64,000 bases of DNA, taken from Marisa cornuarietis. Its lineage: Eukaryota; Mollusca; Gastropoda; Architaenioglossa; Ampullariidae. The position numbers and the translations under genes were made by a program. Shown here in pieces: positions 34,966 through 46,188 of this stretch (its first letter is position 1; each line of letters starts with the position of its first letter). The stretch spans positions 930,001 through 994,000 of the forward strand of contig SMMW01000592.1 of NCBI GenBank assembly GCA_004794655.1, in the 5' to 3' direction. The notes beneath the pieces are model-generated. The model saw only the letters and a list, made by a program, of their open reading frames with translations, was not told the DNA's origin and did not search any database.

Positions 34966-36379
34966 TGTGACAGTATCCATGGTCTCTCAACCAGAACGTG
35001 AATACTGGGAACGGGCACGTGGGCACTAGTTACTCAACACTAGCCGCCCACGTCAATATAAACTGCAGGGGAAAACACGATAATCACACGTCGGTCATTC
35101 AATTACTCAGCTTGGCTCACGAGCCCCCACCCCTGCTCTTCCCCGAACACAATACTCAACGACGTGTGATTTCAATGTAACAATAGAAAAAAGATTTATT
35201 AATTACAAAATCATTTCGAACAAAACACAATCAAATGGACTCGTCTAGGGGGGTCCCAATACTATCCGTGCTAAATCGTACTTCTGATGTTACAATGCTG
35301 TTGCCTCTCTTTACAAATACCATACACACTCGCAAGCGCACCAACTTAGCTCTGTTACAGCTGGTTTGTTGTGAGTCCAATACTTCTGCAGACTGTTGCG
35401 ACACACTGACGATTTCCCTTCGAAGTGATGTCTGATGGTCCGACGTCTTCCTCTCTCGAACTGTCACCCCGTCAGAGAGCGACGACTGCTTCTTCCAGTG
35501 ACACAGGTTCGAGCTTTGTACCACTCGAGGGTACACACGTGGGTTCTTCGGCGACTGTAATGCCTCGTACAGCCGCCAAACGAACACCACCACAGACGGT
35601 CTCAGCCCTTGAGAACCGACGACTTCTGACGGCCTCAACATTGAACGTCTACCTCTCACACCGGTAGAACGAGCCCACAGTCGAGTAGCCCTTCCTTCCA
35701 CGGCGACAGCAGGCAGTCTTGACAGTCCGTCGTCAATTACTTGCCTCCTTCTCTCAAGGTTCTCTAACCCAACTTCTTTCCTCTCGAGTTTTGCCCTCGT
35801 GGCTAATACTAGGTCCAAGGCAGAAGTATTGCTGGCGTTAGAAAGCTGAAGTCGCTTTGGCTACTGACCCGCTCTGACGTTTTTGCCGAAAAGCAAGCAA
35901 AGTGTGCTCTTGTCTCCCTATTTATCTCTCTACATTCTCACAGATACATACATCGAGGGATGCCATTGGTCACTCCCTCATCATCCAATCAGCTACAATT
36001 ACAGCCAGCAGCGAAAGGAGGAAATCTCTCTCTGACCACTGGCCACGCCTACAGGTGGCCGATGTTACACGTACCTTAGCCTCCCTCCCCCTGTCTACTT
36101 ACGTGGTTTGGCGGCAAACAGGTGTGCGCCTTCGGGGTATCTTTCTCCCTCTCCCCAGACTTTGTTGACGTTTAGCCAGCCATCGGTCACGCATGGCGGC
36201 CGAAATCACTTAGAGCGGTCTGTTCCATGCGCCACTTACGCGTCCATACCAAAACATACGCCTCTACACTGGACACACGCCCCCCTCTTTCTTGCCACAA
36301 AGGTCTCAGGCTTGTCAACAACCGCCCTGGACACTAAGTGGGCCGATTGTTACCTACCCCCGAAAGTTATCTCATGACA
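34966..36379. mobile_element. Solo LTR (1414 bp) inserted in the LINE
   Basis: The segment begins TGTGACAG and ends CATGACA, so it has TG...CA termini. It is flanked by CTGTG at 34961-34965 and 36380-36384, a 5-bp target duplication. These are the standard marks of LTR retrotransposon integration. Removing the segment and one CTGTG rejoins the LINE frame exactly (NYKEVNC with AIKKGM). No gag or pol sequence is present, so it is a solo LTR left by recombination. A TATAAA lies at 35057 on the plus strand. A TAAATA-like box at about 35919 and an AATAAA at 35200-35195 lie on the minus strand, so orientation is undecided. The minus-strand frame of 195 codons inside (35231-35818) resembles no known protein. 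Confidence 0.88.
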
Positions 36380-38035
36380 CTGTGCCATCAAGAAAGGGAT
36401 GAAGGCAGCTAGGGAGAGCTGGATCGAGAATCAGTGCCAGGACATAGACGATGGAATGGCACGAGGTGATAGCAAAAAGGCCTACCGACTTCTAAAGACA
36501 ATCACTAAGACAGACCAGATCTCAGTCATCGAAGACAGCAATGGTCACCTTCTCACAGAGGGGAATGCTATACTTAACTGATGGACAGAGTACTGCAATG
36601 ACCTGTACAACTACCAGCTGAAGACCGACGCCAACATCCTCCAAAACAACCAGGCTAAGGACAGCGAACGTGCAGACCTACCAGTCCTACGGGAAGAGGT
36701 CAAAAGAGCTGTACTTAGTTTGAAGGGAGGAAAGTCACCAGGCGTTGATAATGTACCAGCTGAGCTGCTCAAGCAGGGTGGGGAAGAAACTACAAAGGCC
36801 CTAACTGTACTGTGCAAAAGAGTCTAAGAACGCAAGCAATGGCCCAGAATATGGACGCAGTCACTAATCATACCCATCCCAAAGAAAGGAAACAGCAAAC
36901 AGTGTCAGAACTACAGAACCATAAGCCTTATCAGTCACCCAAGCAATGTCATGCTGAAGGTCATACAGAACCGCATCAGAACCACCGCAGAAGAGCTGCT
37001 AGCAGAAGAACAGGCTGGCTGCAGACCACGTAGAAGCACAGTTGAGCAGATCTTCAACTGTCGTCTTCTTATAGAAAAGCATCTTCAGCATCAGCGGGAC
37101 CTTTACCACATCTTCGGTGACTTTAAAAAGGCATTTGACAGAGTGTCATGACCATCTGTTAGCAGGTACAAACAAGGAACTGCAAGACCTCCCCAACATA
37201 CTGACAGACACCTCAAATGCCTATGGAATGGAGACCAGCACTGAAAAGAGCAAAGTTATGAGCAATGGCAACGGCAAAGCAGAGATCTTTATGAACGGGG
37301 TACAGCTCGAAGAGGTAAGCAGCTTGAAGTACTTGGGAGCCACCCTCTCTAAGGATGGCAGCTCCACGCTAGATATCCGCATCAGGATCGCAACAGAAAC
37401 AGCAGCAATGGCTAGGCAAGATAGGATATGGCATATATCCACAAGATAAGGTTCACTACCAAGTACAGACTGTACAAATCCCTGGTAATGCCGATTCTGC
37501 TCTAGGGATGTGACACGTGGACTCTGCTCACCGAAAGGGAAAGGAGAATCCAGGCATTGGAGAACAAGTGCCTGAAGAGGCTGCTCCGGATCTTGGAGAA
37601 AGAACATAAAACCAACGACTTTGTAAGAAACAAGACTTCCACACTCGTAGGACACCGGGAACCTCTATTGTCAACAGTCAAGCGACATAAGCTGGTCTTC
37701 TTTGGCCATGTAACCCGGCACGACACCCTGTCGAAGACTATCCTTCAAGGCACCATGGAGGGTGGCCGACGCCGCGGTGGTCAGAGAAAGAACTGGCTTA
37801 CGAACGTCAAAGACTAGACTGGTCGTCCTGTACAGGACCTGCTGACTATCGCCTACAATAGGCAAGAGTGGCGGGCCTGTCAGCTGCCGCCTCTATCCAT
37901 GTTCTCCCCCCCCCCCAACGCTCGTGCCAGGCAAGGGACGACTGACTCACCGACACATCATTTGAGTTATGATAATAAAGTCTCTTACAGCTTAAGAAAA
38001 TGCTGACATGGGCATTGTGGTATTGACATGACATG
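36380..38035 (+). mobile_element. Reverse-transcriptase half of the dead LINE (second part)
   Basis: It continues the element at 33988 with KKGMKAARESWIENQCQDID, a KSPGVDNVPAELL motif, IPIPKKGNSKQCQNYRTISL, an EEQAGCRPRRSTVEQIF block and motif A HIFGDFKKAFDRV (37108-37146). A stop follows and the palm core with the FADD box is deleted. The sequence resumes at LLAGTNKELQDL and runs on through KYLGATLSKDGSS and, in a further frame, LKRLLRILEKEHKTNDFV and VKRHKLVFFGHVTRHDTLSK. The 3' end is near 38035. Several frameshifts and stops, as well as the loss of the catalytic centre, make it inactive. Confidence 0.92.
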
Positions 38036-38223
38036 ACGCCTGAAAACGAGTGTCGATGTTAAAAAGCAAAAAATAAGGAAATTTTGCTAGAATTTTGTCC
38101 TCCTTGGTACATGACCTGTGACGTATGTTGGACAAACGTTTGTGTCTGAGCTCTGTGGAGGCTGGGCATTTAAACAACACGGGCTATTCGCTGCCCACCT
38201 CATGAGTACACATAGGGCACGTT

Positions 38224-38510
38224 CATCGACCGTAGTCGTGGAGCGAGAGTAAAACGTTTCATCGAGGCAAAATGGGGAACTCAAGGGAAAGTCTCTATTG
38301 TTTCCAAAGTTATAAAGTGGTGTTCAGACCTCGATGACACTATGTTTCTTTACCCCAGGACATCTTATCCACCTCTGTATAGTTGCAGGTACGAAGGTAA
38401 AAACCCTGGACACCGCTTTATAACTTCGGAAATAAAACGCTTCTCCATTAGGTCCCATTGCTGCCGCAAGGCAACGACTTACCATTGCTTCATAACTATG
38501 GCCTCATAGG
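38224..38510. mobile_element. Foldback (MITE-like) element, copy A
   Basis: The two halves are inverted copies over about 110 bp. The left arm has CGTAGTCGTGGAGC, GGCAAAATGGGGAA and TTTCCAAAGTTATAAAG. The right arm read inversely has CATAGTTATGAAGC, GGCAGCAATGGGA and TTTCCGAAGTTATAAAG. Copy B is at 4914-5745. There is no coding capacity. The target duplication is not clear, so the superfamily is undetermined. Confidence 0.8.
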
Positions 38511-38584
38511 TTTTTGACAGAAAGCCACCCGTTAGAGTAAGCAAAAAATATATGAGACTAATGTGACAAAAATCTCGTGTATTG

Positions 38585-38800
38585 GTGAGCCCATTAGTGT
38601 AGAGGTTAAAACACTTGCTTGTCACCACTGCAGTGAGAGCTCCTGGGTTCAGATCTCGTCTTGGGACACTGTATGTGACACTGATTGCCGGGCTGGCCGT
38701 CGTGGGTTTTCTCCGGATACTCCGGTTTCATCCCCCTTCATCATCTCTCTTCCCACCCACACCCCACATTTGCGAAATCGCCTTTAGGTGGAAGTACTTT
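38585..38800 (+). mobile_element. tRNA-derived SINE, near full length
   Basis: The A-box region TTAGTGTAGAGGTTAAAAC is followed by CTTGTCACCACTGCAG, a B-box GGGTTCAGATCTCG and CTTGGGAC. Next come a GGGTTTTCTCCGGATACTCC block and a 3' segment AATCGCCTTTAGGTGGAAG. The same blocks in the same order occur at 15150-15352. Unlike that copy it has no AACC tail. It begins about 75 bp after the foldback element ends. No open frame of note. Confidence 0.85.
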
Positions 38801-39370
38801 CAAGGTACAGTAAGCATTAGACAGAGAGGGGAGAGAGAGTATAGTTCCGTATACGTATGTACGTGCATATGCTCGCATGTTCGTGTGTGCCTGTGTCTGT
38901 CAGAGCGTGCACGTGGGTTTTTCTCTTGCTATGTTTGTTGTCGTGTGTAAACTTATGTGTATGTAGTGACTGAGTTTGTATTTGCGTAAGAATACTGGAC
39001 AAATCCACATCAGCAGAAAAGTTGGGAAAGGGGAATAACCGAACAATCCTGCTGCTGCTTATTGTTGTTTCACTGTACGTTTAGTAACAGAATCTTCTTT
39101 ATTTATATCCTGCGCGATCTCCCCAGTTTGCTCCTTAGTTCCCTCTTCTTTTTTTCTGCCCCTTCGTTCCGTGAATGCATTAAACTATTTTCTGATCAGA
39201 ATACAGACAAAATGTCTTCTCTTCTCTTGTCTCGGTATCTGTTTTACTAGCGTCTTGATTTTTTTTTAAAAACACCGTTCGCTGTATTTCATTTCCTATG
39301 CTGTTTTCGGAGAACTCGCCTCCGACTGGTGACTAATGGATTAACGGGTGTCAGTGCACCTCCTTAGCAT
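38801..39370. other. Unassigned stretch
   Basis: No gene or element was recognised between the SINE and the LINE copy that follows. Confidence 0.5.
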
Positions 39371-40385
39371 ATTCATTCATTCATTCATTCATCCCTTGAC
39401 TGGTACTAACTGACGAAGGGTTATGCTGGTTCTCAAGTGCAATTGGATAGATGCAGCGTCTGACAAGGCTCATCGCTCAGGCCTGTCTTGAGCTCTGGTG
39501 AATTGGTCCTGTAGTCCCCTTCTGCCCGTTTGCCATCCAGTTCTTCATCTGTCCCCCCTCTAGGTCAAACCCCCCGTTCCTGAGACCCTGAAAATGGTCT
39601 TAGGCAGATTGCCGTGCCGGATCGCATAGCCGAACCAGACCTCCTTGATCCGCTTAACGGTTGTGAAAAAGTTGTGCCTGGTAAGCCCGTTGTAATGGTA
39701 ACCATGCTCCGTACAAAGTCACTGATTTTGCGTGCCATGTAGGGGATTCGGAGCAGCCCTTCCCGGCACGTGCTCTCGAATGTCTGGACTCCTCAACATC
39801 AAGCGGAGTCAACGTCTGACGTCCCTACGTCAGGTTTGCAACTACGAGGGACTTGTACAGTCTGTGCTTGGCAGACCTGATGGTGCTGCTTTGCCTCATT
39901 CTGTCCATTCCAGCCAATGCTGCTGTCGCTGTCGCGATCCTGACGTTGATGTGTTCCGTGGAACTGCCATCTTTGGAAGGAATGTTTCCTAAAGACTTAA
40001 ATACGTACATCTCCTGAAGCTGTACTCCGTTCATGTAGATATCTGGTTTGCTGTTGCCGTTTACTATGGCTTTGTTCTTGTCAATGCTGGTCTCCATTCA
40101 ATGTTCAAATCGTCAGTCTGTTGGTAGTAAGGTCTTTCAGTCCGCTGTTTGTGCCTGCCATTGGATAGACGTCTGCAAGGCGTAGGTTCCATAGTGACCT
40201 TCCACCGATGGAAACAGAGGTGTGAGGTCATGAGGGTTTTTTCGCATGATGTTCTCCAAAAAGATGTTCAACGGTGCCGGCGATGTGGGCCCCATTGGTG
40301 GACTGTTGTATGAAGGAAAGCTACGATGTGGTTGTCTAGTAGTACTGCACTGACTTCGTGTACACCTGCACTACCGCCACTTCCC
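39371..40385 (-). mobile_element. LINE 3' half, same family as 33988-38035
   Basis: The minus strand encodes METSIDKNKAIVNGNSKPDI and NGVQLQEMYVFKSLGNIPSK, closely parallel to METSTEKSKVMSNGNGKAEI and NGVQLEEVSSLKYLGATLSK in the 36380 copy. Upstream (40385 to about 40100) it keeps part of the palm region lacking in that copy. The FADD box is decayed to LADV-like codons (40168-40190). The 3' end meets an (ATTC)n run at 39371-39392, which may be its tail. Many stops and frameshifts make it inactive. Confidence 0.88.
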
Positions 40386-42313
40386 TCCTCACTTGTAACA
40401 CAACTTACTAAAAGTCACAATATTGTCAATATACAAATGTAATCTGCTTGTATGGTTACTAATCGGCATAGGCACTAACTCAAAGGATACAGACTCAATG
40501 CCTTCCAGGCTTTCTTCTTTATATTTAGGTCGGTTAAAATATTGGTCGCATACGTCATCTGTATCTGGCTATTATATAATACCAGCACCAGTTGAAAAAA
40601 AAGTCTTTCACTCCTTATTAAAAGGGGTTTGGAAAGAAATAAAGAATTTATAGTTCTCATCTGAATGAACCCTGCAGTTAAGATACAGGAGGACATTTTA
40701 AAATAAAAACTAATAATTTGGGGCAAATGAGGGTAATCAAGAGCAATATAGATACATTAGTTGCTGATATTTTTCTCAGAGGTTCAGCTAGGTAATACAG
40801 TCTTATAAAAAAAACTTACATAATCTTACACAATCTAATCAGTAATCAGTATCTACATTGTTCCTTTTCCTAGAAACCGTTTTCACAGAAAACGATATCT
40901 TTAATTTTGCCACTAATTTATTCTTATTTTAGTGTCTGATGAGGCTTATGAAAAATAAGTTTTTTTCTCTGGTAAAATTGTAACCCTTCTGTTATAATAA
41001 TCACTTTCTTCAAGATAAAATGTGTCCTAGTGTCTTTTATTCTAACATCTTTTTAAATCTTTTTGACACAGTTTACTAAGCTGTTTCTATTGTTGTTTTT
41101 GAGATTATAATATTCTAAGTTAATGTTCATCCCCAGTAATGTGACTTCAAATCTGAAATCCATGGGGCAAATTTCATTTAATTTAATTTAAGAGTCAGCG
41201 TTCAATTTTAGTGACTATAGCTATTCCATTGATTTTTATCCTTACTGGACAATCTAGTATGTGATGAACCGTAAAAAAAGTTATATTTTTAATCAGTGTT
41301 TGTTAAAAGCAGTAGAACAGGAACCCACAAAGACGTGGAGCTAAGAATACACTTGAAATTCTGTTCATTTCATTTTAAGAATCTAGCCCATATTACAAAA
41401 TCAATCATTACATCACTCACCATAAAATTAATTATATATATATATATATCATACATATATATCACATACATAAGGCATACTGTGTGTATATAGCACTATA
41501 TATATATTATAATACAAAAATGTAAATCTTCTGTATATGTATATGTTACAGAATTAAACTAATATGAATATTAGCTTGATGAAGACCAATGGTGTAAAAT
41601 CTTTGTTAATGAAGTGATCTTTTAATTGATCTACATCTGTCCTTAGTTGTAATCCTAGCTGATGTTATCTTGCACTTCATCAACTAACTGGGCTAGCACA
41701 AAAATAATTTTTTTAAAATAATAAATTATGCAGATAACGTATTACTTTATTACCATGTTTACCATAGAACTCATTCATATTTTTCAACACTAGCGTAAAA
41801 ATGTCTTGGCCTTAGTTTTCGGTTCTCATAAACGTGGAAGGTTTGTTTATCCCAGCCAAGGGAATCATTCGCAGGTGATAACGTCAATGTTTCTCGCTTT
41901 AGTGAAAAATTCAAAAGAGAAAGTACGGTTTCTACTTTGGTACCATCGGAAGGTCGATTTAAAAAAATCATGTCGAACTATTGTAAGTCTGCGTCTGTCT
42001 GTATATTACTTCATCTGAAACTTTAAAAGCATGACAGGAGGAAGCGAGTTTTTTTTTTTTTACAGACATGATCTTAAGACAGTAATTTTTGTGTCATTTT
42101 TAAACTTTAATTTTTTTAATGTTTAATTTTTGGCTTTGATGAGACTTATGAAAAATCGGGGTTTTTTTCTCTATTATTTTTTAGCATTACTGCTATAATC
42201 ATCATAGTTATGTCAGTGCTACATTCTGGTAATATTTACGATAACGACGAATTTTATTTTACGTTAGTCTTTAAGACTAGTAAAAGTAATATCAACAGAG
42301 CGATTGTGTGTGT
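40386..42313. other. AT-rich stretch with a diverged repeat spaced 1200 bp
   Basis: A 35-bp motif beginning TGATGAGGCTTATGAAAAAT at 40937 recurs as TGATGAGACTTATGAAAAAT at 42137. Weaker similarity continues on the 3' side (CTGTTATAATAATCA against CTGCTATAATCATCA). (AT)n lies at about 41432-41449. The region is poor in coding frames and may hold one old unknown element. Confidence 0.45.
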
Positions 42314-42354
42314 GGGGGGGGGGGTAGGTGAGTGTGGGGGGGGGCTAGATGGGG
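42314..42354. repeat. G-rich run with G-quadruplex potential
   Basis: G11, G9 and G4 runs are separated by short spacers on the plus strand (42314-42324, 42336-42344, 42351-42354). Confidence 0.8.
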
Positions 42355-42477
42355 TGTCGCTCTGTGGTGTGTGTGTGCCTGTCTGTGGGTGTGAGGGGTG
42401 GATGGGGTGTGGCTGTGTGTTTAAGTGCGTTCACCTTTTCTACAGTACATGTCGCCCACTCTTTCTCATGGTCACAC

Positions 42478-42520
42478 ACGCACGCACGCACGCGCGCGCG
42501 CGCACGCACACACACACACA
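42478..42520. repeat. (ACGC)n(CG)n(CA)n alternating tract
   Basis: CACG tetramers pass to CGCGCGCG and on to CACACA. The whole is an alternating purine-pyrimidine sequence with Z-DNA potential. Confidence 0.92.
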
Positions 42521-43924
42521 GCTTCAGAGAAGTAACATGTTTTGAAACTGTACCGACTGATTTCGTCAAAAGGCAGCGTCAAGACTGTGTACAGCCATCA
42601 TTGTAAGACACAGCTTAGTAACAGGAAGAAGATATTTACCGGGAGCTCTCATCACCAACTACTCTACCGTCGCTTTTGTTGTTGCTGCTTTTATCTCTTT
42701 CCCAGGGACAGCTGTGAAGTCTGCGCTTGCAGAAACCGACTGTTCCGGATGCACATGTATTACTGAAATCAGTTCTTGTTTCGCAGCAAGGAAGCTGTCA
42801 ATCTTTCTTCTTTCCGCTACAGAAAAGTTTTTTTTCTCTTAACTGCTCTCACGTAGAACCCGGGCATAAAAGCAGACCCACGAATTCCGAGTGTTTTCCC
42901 ATTCTGAGAAACATTGCTTACAAGCTCAGCGTTAGCTGTTTTTATTTTTACTTTGTCAGTCTTGGCAAAGAAGCATGTGACCAGAAAGAACAGAGACAGC
43001 GTTTGAGCTCGTTTATACCCTGAAAGAAAGAAAGGAAGAAAGAAAAGCAGGAAGGAAGAAAGAAGAGGATATAAAGGGGAAAAGCAGTGTTACCTGACTA
43101 CTGCTTTTTGCTTATTTGCTGCAAAAACATAGCTTCACTTTAAAACCTTATCTAGCCGTGCTACCCGTTTGGCCAAGGCTACAGGTTGCGTTTGAGATTC
43201 TTGAACACATAAAGCTCACCAGATATCGACTTTTGCTTACATCGAGTGCGTAACTGACTACAAAAATGCATCGTCCTTAATAAAAAAAAAAAAAAGAAGA
43301 AGAGAAAGCTACTTTTTGAAGAAGGGGTTTCGGAGAAAACTTAGCAGACAGAAACTAGATACGATGCAGCCCCGCGGGCAACGGAGACGCATAAAAGAAG
43401 AAGAAAAATAATAAGAAAAATCTCTACAACGCGATGATCCATTTCTGTTGACAAGATAATTACTTTCCTGGCAGGTAATTCCTTGAGAGTCAAAAAGCCA
43501 CGAAGGAAAGTGCGGATGTGTTCAGCATTTTCTGCTCTCTGCTCGCTGGAGCTGCTCGGCATTGAGACGTCACGAGGGCTCAGTGAAGAATCAATTTGTC
43601 CTCGGCGTGCTGATGGAGGGGGGAAGGTGATGGAGACACAAGAGAAAGTGAAAACGTATCGGCACTCTGCACGTCCTGAAGTCTTCTACATGTATTTTTG
43701 CAATTGTTTTACACGAAGAAAGATGAATCTGAATGAATTTTTTAAAACAGGAGAATGAAAAGAGGATGGGAACGACTAAGGAAGGACAAAACAACAAATG
43801 AAAAAAGGAAGAAACAAAGAAAAAAAGAAAAAAAGAACGTAAGAAGGAAATAAATGAAGCACGAAAAAAATCCTCTTACTCGAGACACCACTGTCAATGA
43901 GACCTTGATTTTAATTCCGTCTAA
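42521..43924. other. Unassigned stretch
   Basis: A degenerate GAAA-type purine tract is at about 43022-43078 and a poly-A run at about 43282-43297. Otherwise nothing is recognised. Confidence 0.5.
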
Positions 43925-46090
43925 TAAAAGTTAATGAGTGTATGCAATTTGGTTGAAGGAAGGTTGAATGAAGAGGAAATTAATAAACTTGAAAGGAACA
44001 AAAATGAACTTATTAGTATAAGGGAAAAGAAAATGGAAGGTGTACTAATTCGCTCCAAGCCAAGGTGGATAGCAGAAGGAGAGAAAGTCAGTCGATATTT
44101 CTGTTCAGTAGAAAAACGCAATTATGTAAGTAAACAAATTCGAAGATTAAAAAAGCAAAATGGAGAAAACACCACAAGACCGGAAGAAATAAGAGCTGAG
44201 GTGCAAACCTTTTTCTCTAATCTGTATTCTGAACGAGCAGTTCAAAACTTTAACTTTAATGACATCAGAGAGGACATGCCAAAACTTACTGAACCTGAAC
44301 TTAATCTACTAGAAGGAATTATCACTTTAGACGAAGCAGGTCAGGTTGTAAAAAGCATGTCGGGGAGCGATGGATTTACTGTGGAGTTTTTTAAGGTTTT
44401 CTGGAAACAGCTTGGCCCTTTTATTGTTAGATCACTGAATGAGGGTTTTCTGAAAAGGAGAGTTATCAGCTACACAAAAAGAAGGTGTTATTATTATATG
44501 TATACCTAAAACAGATAAGCCTAGAGATCAAATTAAAACTGTAGACCAATCACTCTCTTAAACGTGATTTATAAGATTGGTGCATCATGATCGCAAATAG
44601 AATGAAAAAAGTGCTACCATCTCTTATCCATGAGGATCAGTCTGGCTTTATCCGTGGAAGATATCGTGAGGATAACATTAGACTGATATATGATCTTATT
44701 GAACATTTAAATGTAAATAAACAACATGGTTTACTAGTAGTCTTTGACTTTGAGAAAGCCTTCGATAGTATTAGTTGGAGTTTTATGATTGATGTTTTAC
44801 ATTCCTTTAGTTTTAGCCCCCTTTTCTGTAAATGGATCACCACCCTTAATGATGTTAACATTAACTTTGTCTCTTTTAATGTTTATTCAAATGCCATAAA
44901 GACATATATAAATTTAAATAGAGTGAATATAACAGAGTTATCTCCCACTACATATGACACAAATAAAACTCTTAAAATAGTTCGATCAGTACAGAAAGGC
45001 GCAAGACTATACTATGATAGAAAGATATCTAACACATGCACAGTGGCGTGGGAACCGGGGAAAGACAGGGGGGGGGGGGCAGCCGCTCCCAAAAGATGAT
45101 GGGAAGGCAAGAATGTGAACGTCATTCATTGTCAGCATGGAGCTTGCCCCCACAAAGCCAAGCATCTTCCTACGCCACTGATGCATGCCAAGTTGTTGTT
45201 TAAAATGGGATGAAAAGATAGATAGAAATGTTGACTGGCATGTTATATTCAAAGCAATGGCTAATATAAAATATATCAAGTTAAAATGGCTTCAAATCAT
45301 AGTGCTTCAAAGAATTCTGGGGACAAAAGTAATTCTATTTCACATAGGACTAGAAGATGATGATGTCTGTAGCCTTTGCAGATCTGAAAAAGAAAGTATT
45401 CAGTATATATTTTTGGAATTGTAAATATGTTAAGGAGTTTTTGGATAAACTTACAAAATTGTATATTAGACAAATGTAAAAATGCTCCAAATTTAATTAT
45501 CAGTGAAAATCTTGTATTTTTTGGAGGCACTAAGGACTTAAAGACAGATGCTGTTCTTGACTAAATTATACTACTGGCTAAATCATACATTTATTCCTGC
45601 AAATAAAAAAAAAACTATCCTGCAGCTAGAACCCTTTATTCAAATATTGAAACACAGGTATAAAATTGAAAAATGTAACTCATGTTTAGAAATAAACGAA
45701 GAAAAGTTTGCAAAACTCTGGCAACCATATATACAACTTGTCATGTAGACATGATTTTTATACTTATAGATATATATATAACTTTATACTTAGCAAAATC
45801 TCTGTATGTTTGGATATGATTTATATTATTACTGGAGTGATGTCAGTCTATGGCAGAAGGAATTCAAGGTGCCTGCTATGATGTCTGTGTTTGATTTGTG
45901 AGAGATGTAAAAAAGAACACAAACTGGTGCATGCATGTTTTTAGTGTGCAAGATTATACATTGTCTGTTGGATGGCTTGCTTGGTGAATGGATGTATTCT
46001 TAAATGTATGTTACCTTATGTGCATGTTTGTTTTCATATTGTAAAATACTGTATTACATGCGTTATGTATCTGTGAATAAATGTAAAAAA
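43925..46090 (+). mobile_element. Tx1/L1-like LINE, 3' part of ORF2 and 3' UTR, interrupted
   Basis: The plus strand encodes the amino side of a reverse transcriptase of the Tx1/L1 group: IRSKPRWIAEGEKVSRYFCS, then MSGSDGFTVEFFKVFWKQL, then IHEDQSGFIRGRYREDNIRL. Motif A reads VVFDFEKAFDSISWSF (about 44735-44785). The YADD palm motif is missing because of an internal deletion after WITTLNDVN. The frame resumes in the C-terminal region with VQKGARLYYDRKISNTC. After an insertion come KYIKLKWLQIIVLQRILGTK and CSLCRSEKESIQYIFLEL. The 3' UTR ends with AATAAA at 46077-46082 and a short poly-A. It contains a nested 140-bp element (45041-45180). Confidence 0.92.
45041..45180. mobile_element. 140-bp inverted-repeat element nested in the LINE
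   Basis: It starts CAGTGGCGTGGGAA and its far end inverted reads CAGTGGCGTAGGAA (13 of 14 matching). The flanks carry the direct repeat ATGCA at 45036-45040 and 45181-45185. Excising it with one ATGCA restores the LINE reading frame across SNTC-MPSC. A run of twelve G lies inside (45068-45079). CAGTGGCG-type ends occur in hAT-like elements, including groups with 5-bp duplications; that superfamily assignment is inference. There is no coding capacity. Confidence 0.82.
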
Positions 46091-46109
46091 GGTGTGTGCA
46101 ATTTGTTTG

Positions 46110-46127
46110 TTGTGTGTGTGTGTGTGT

Positions 46128-46187
<60 letters not shown>
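46110..46187. repeat. (GT)n microsatellite, imperfect
   Basis: GT repeats with three GCGT interruptions run across about 78 bp, just after the LINE poly-A. The LINE 3' end may have seeded the array. Confidence 0.97.

Positions 46188-46188
<1 letters not shown>

Noticed and set aside
35231..35818. 195-codon minus-strand open frame, the longest in the window
   Set aside because: It lies wholly within a solo LTR, has no recognisable domain and arg/ser-rich composition. Long chance frames are common in GC-richer LTRs.
38585..38660. tRNA gene based on A and B boxes (also 7130-7217, 11947, 15150, 33700)
   Set aside because: Boxes belong to SINE heads. Acceptor and anticodon stems cannot be completed, and the same head occurs with a SINE body.
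40936..40965. CTGATGAG followed by GAAA, resembling a hammerhead ribozyme core
   Set aside because: The bases between the two motifs cannot pair as stem II, and no stem I or III partners are visible.
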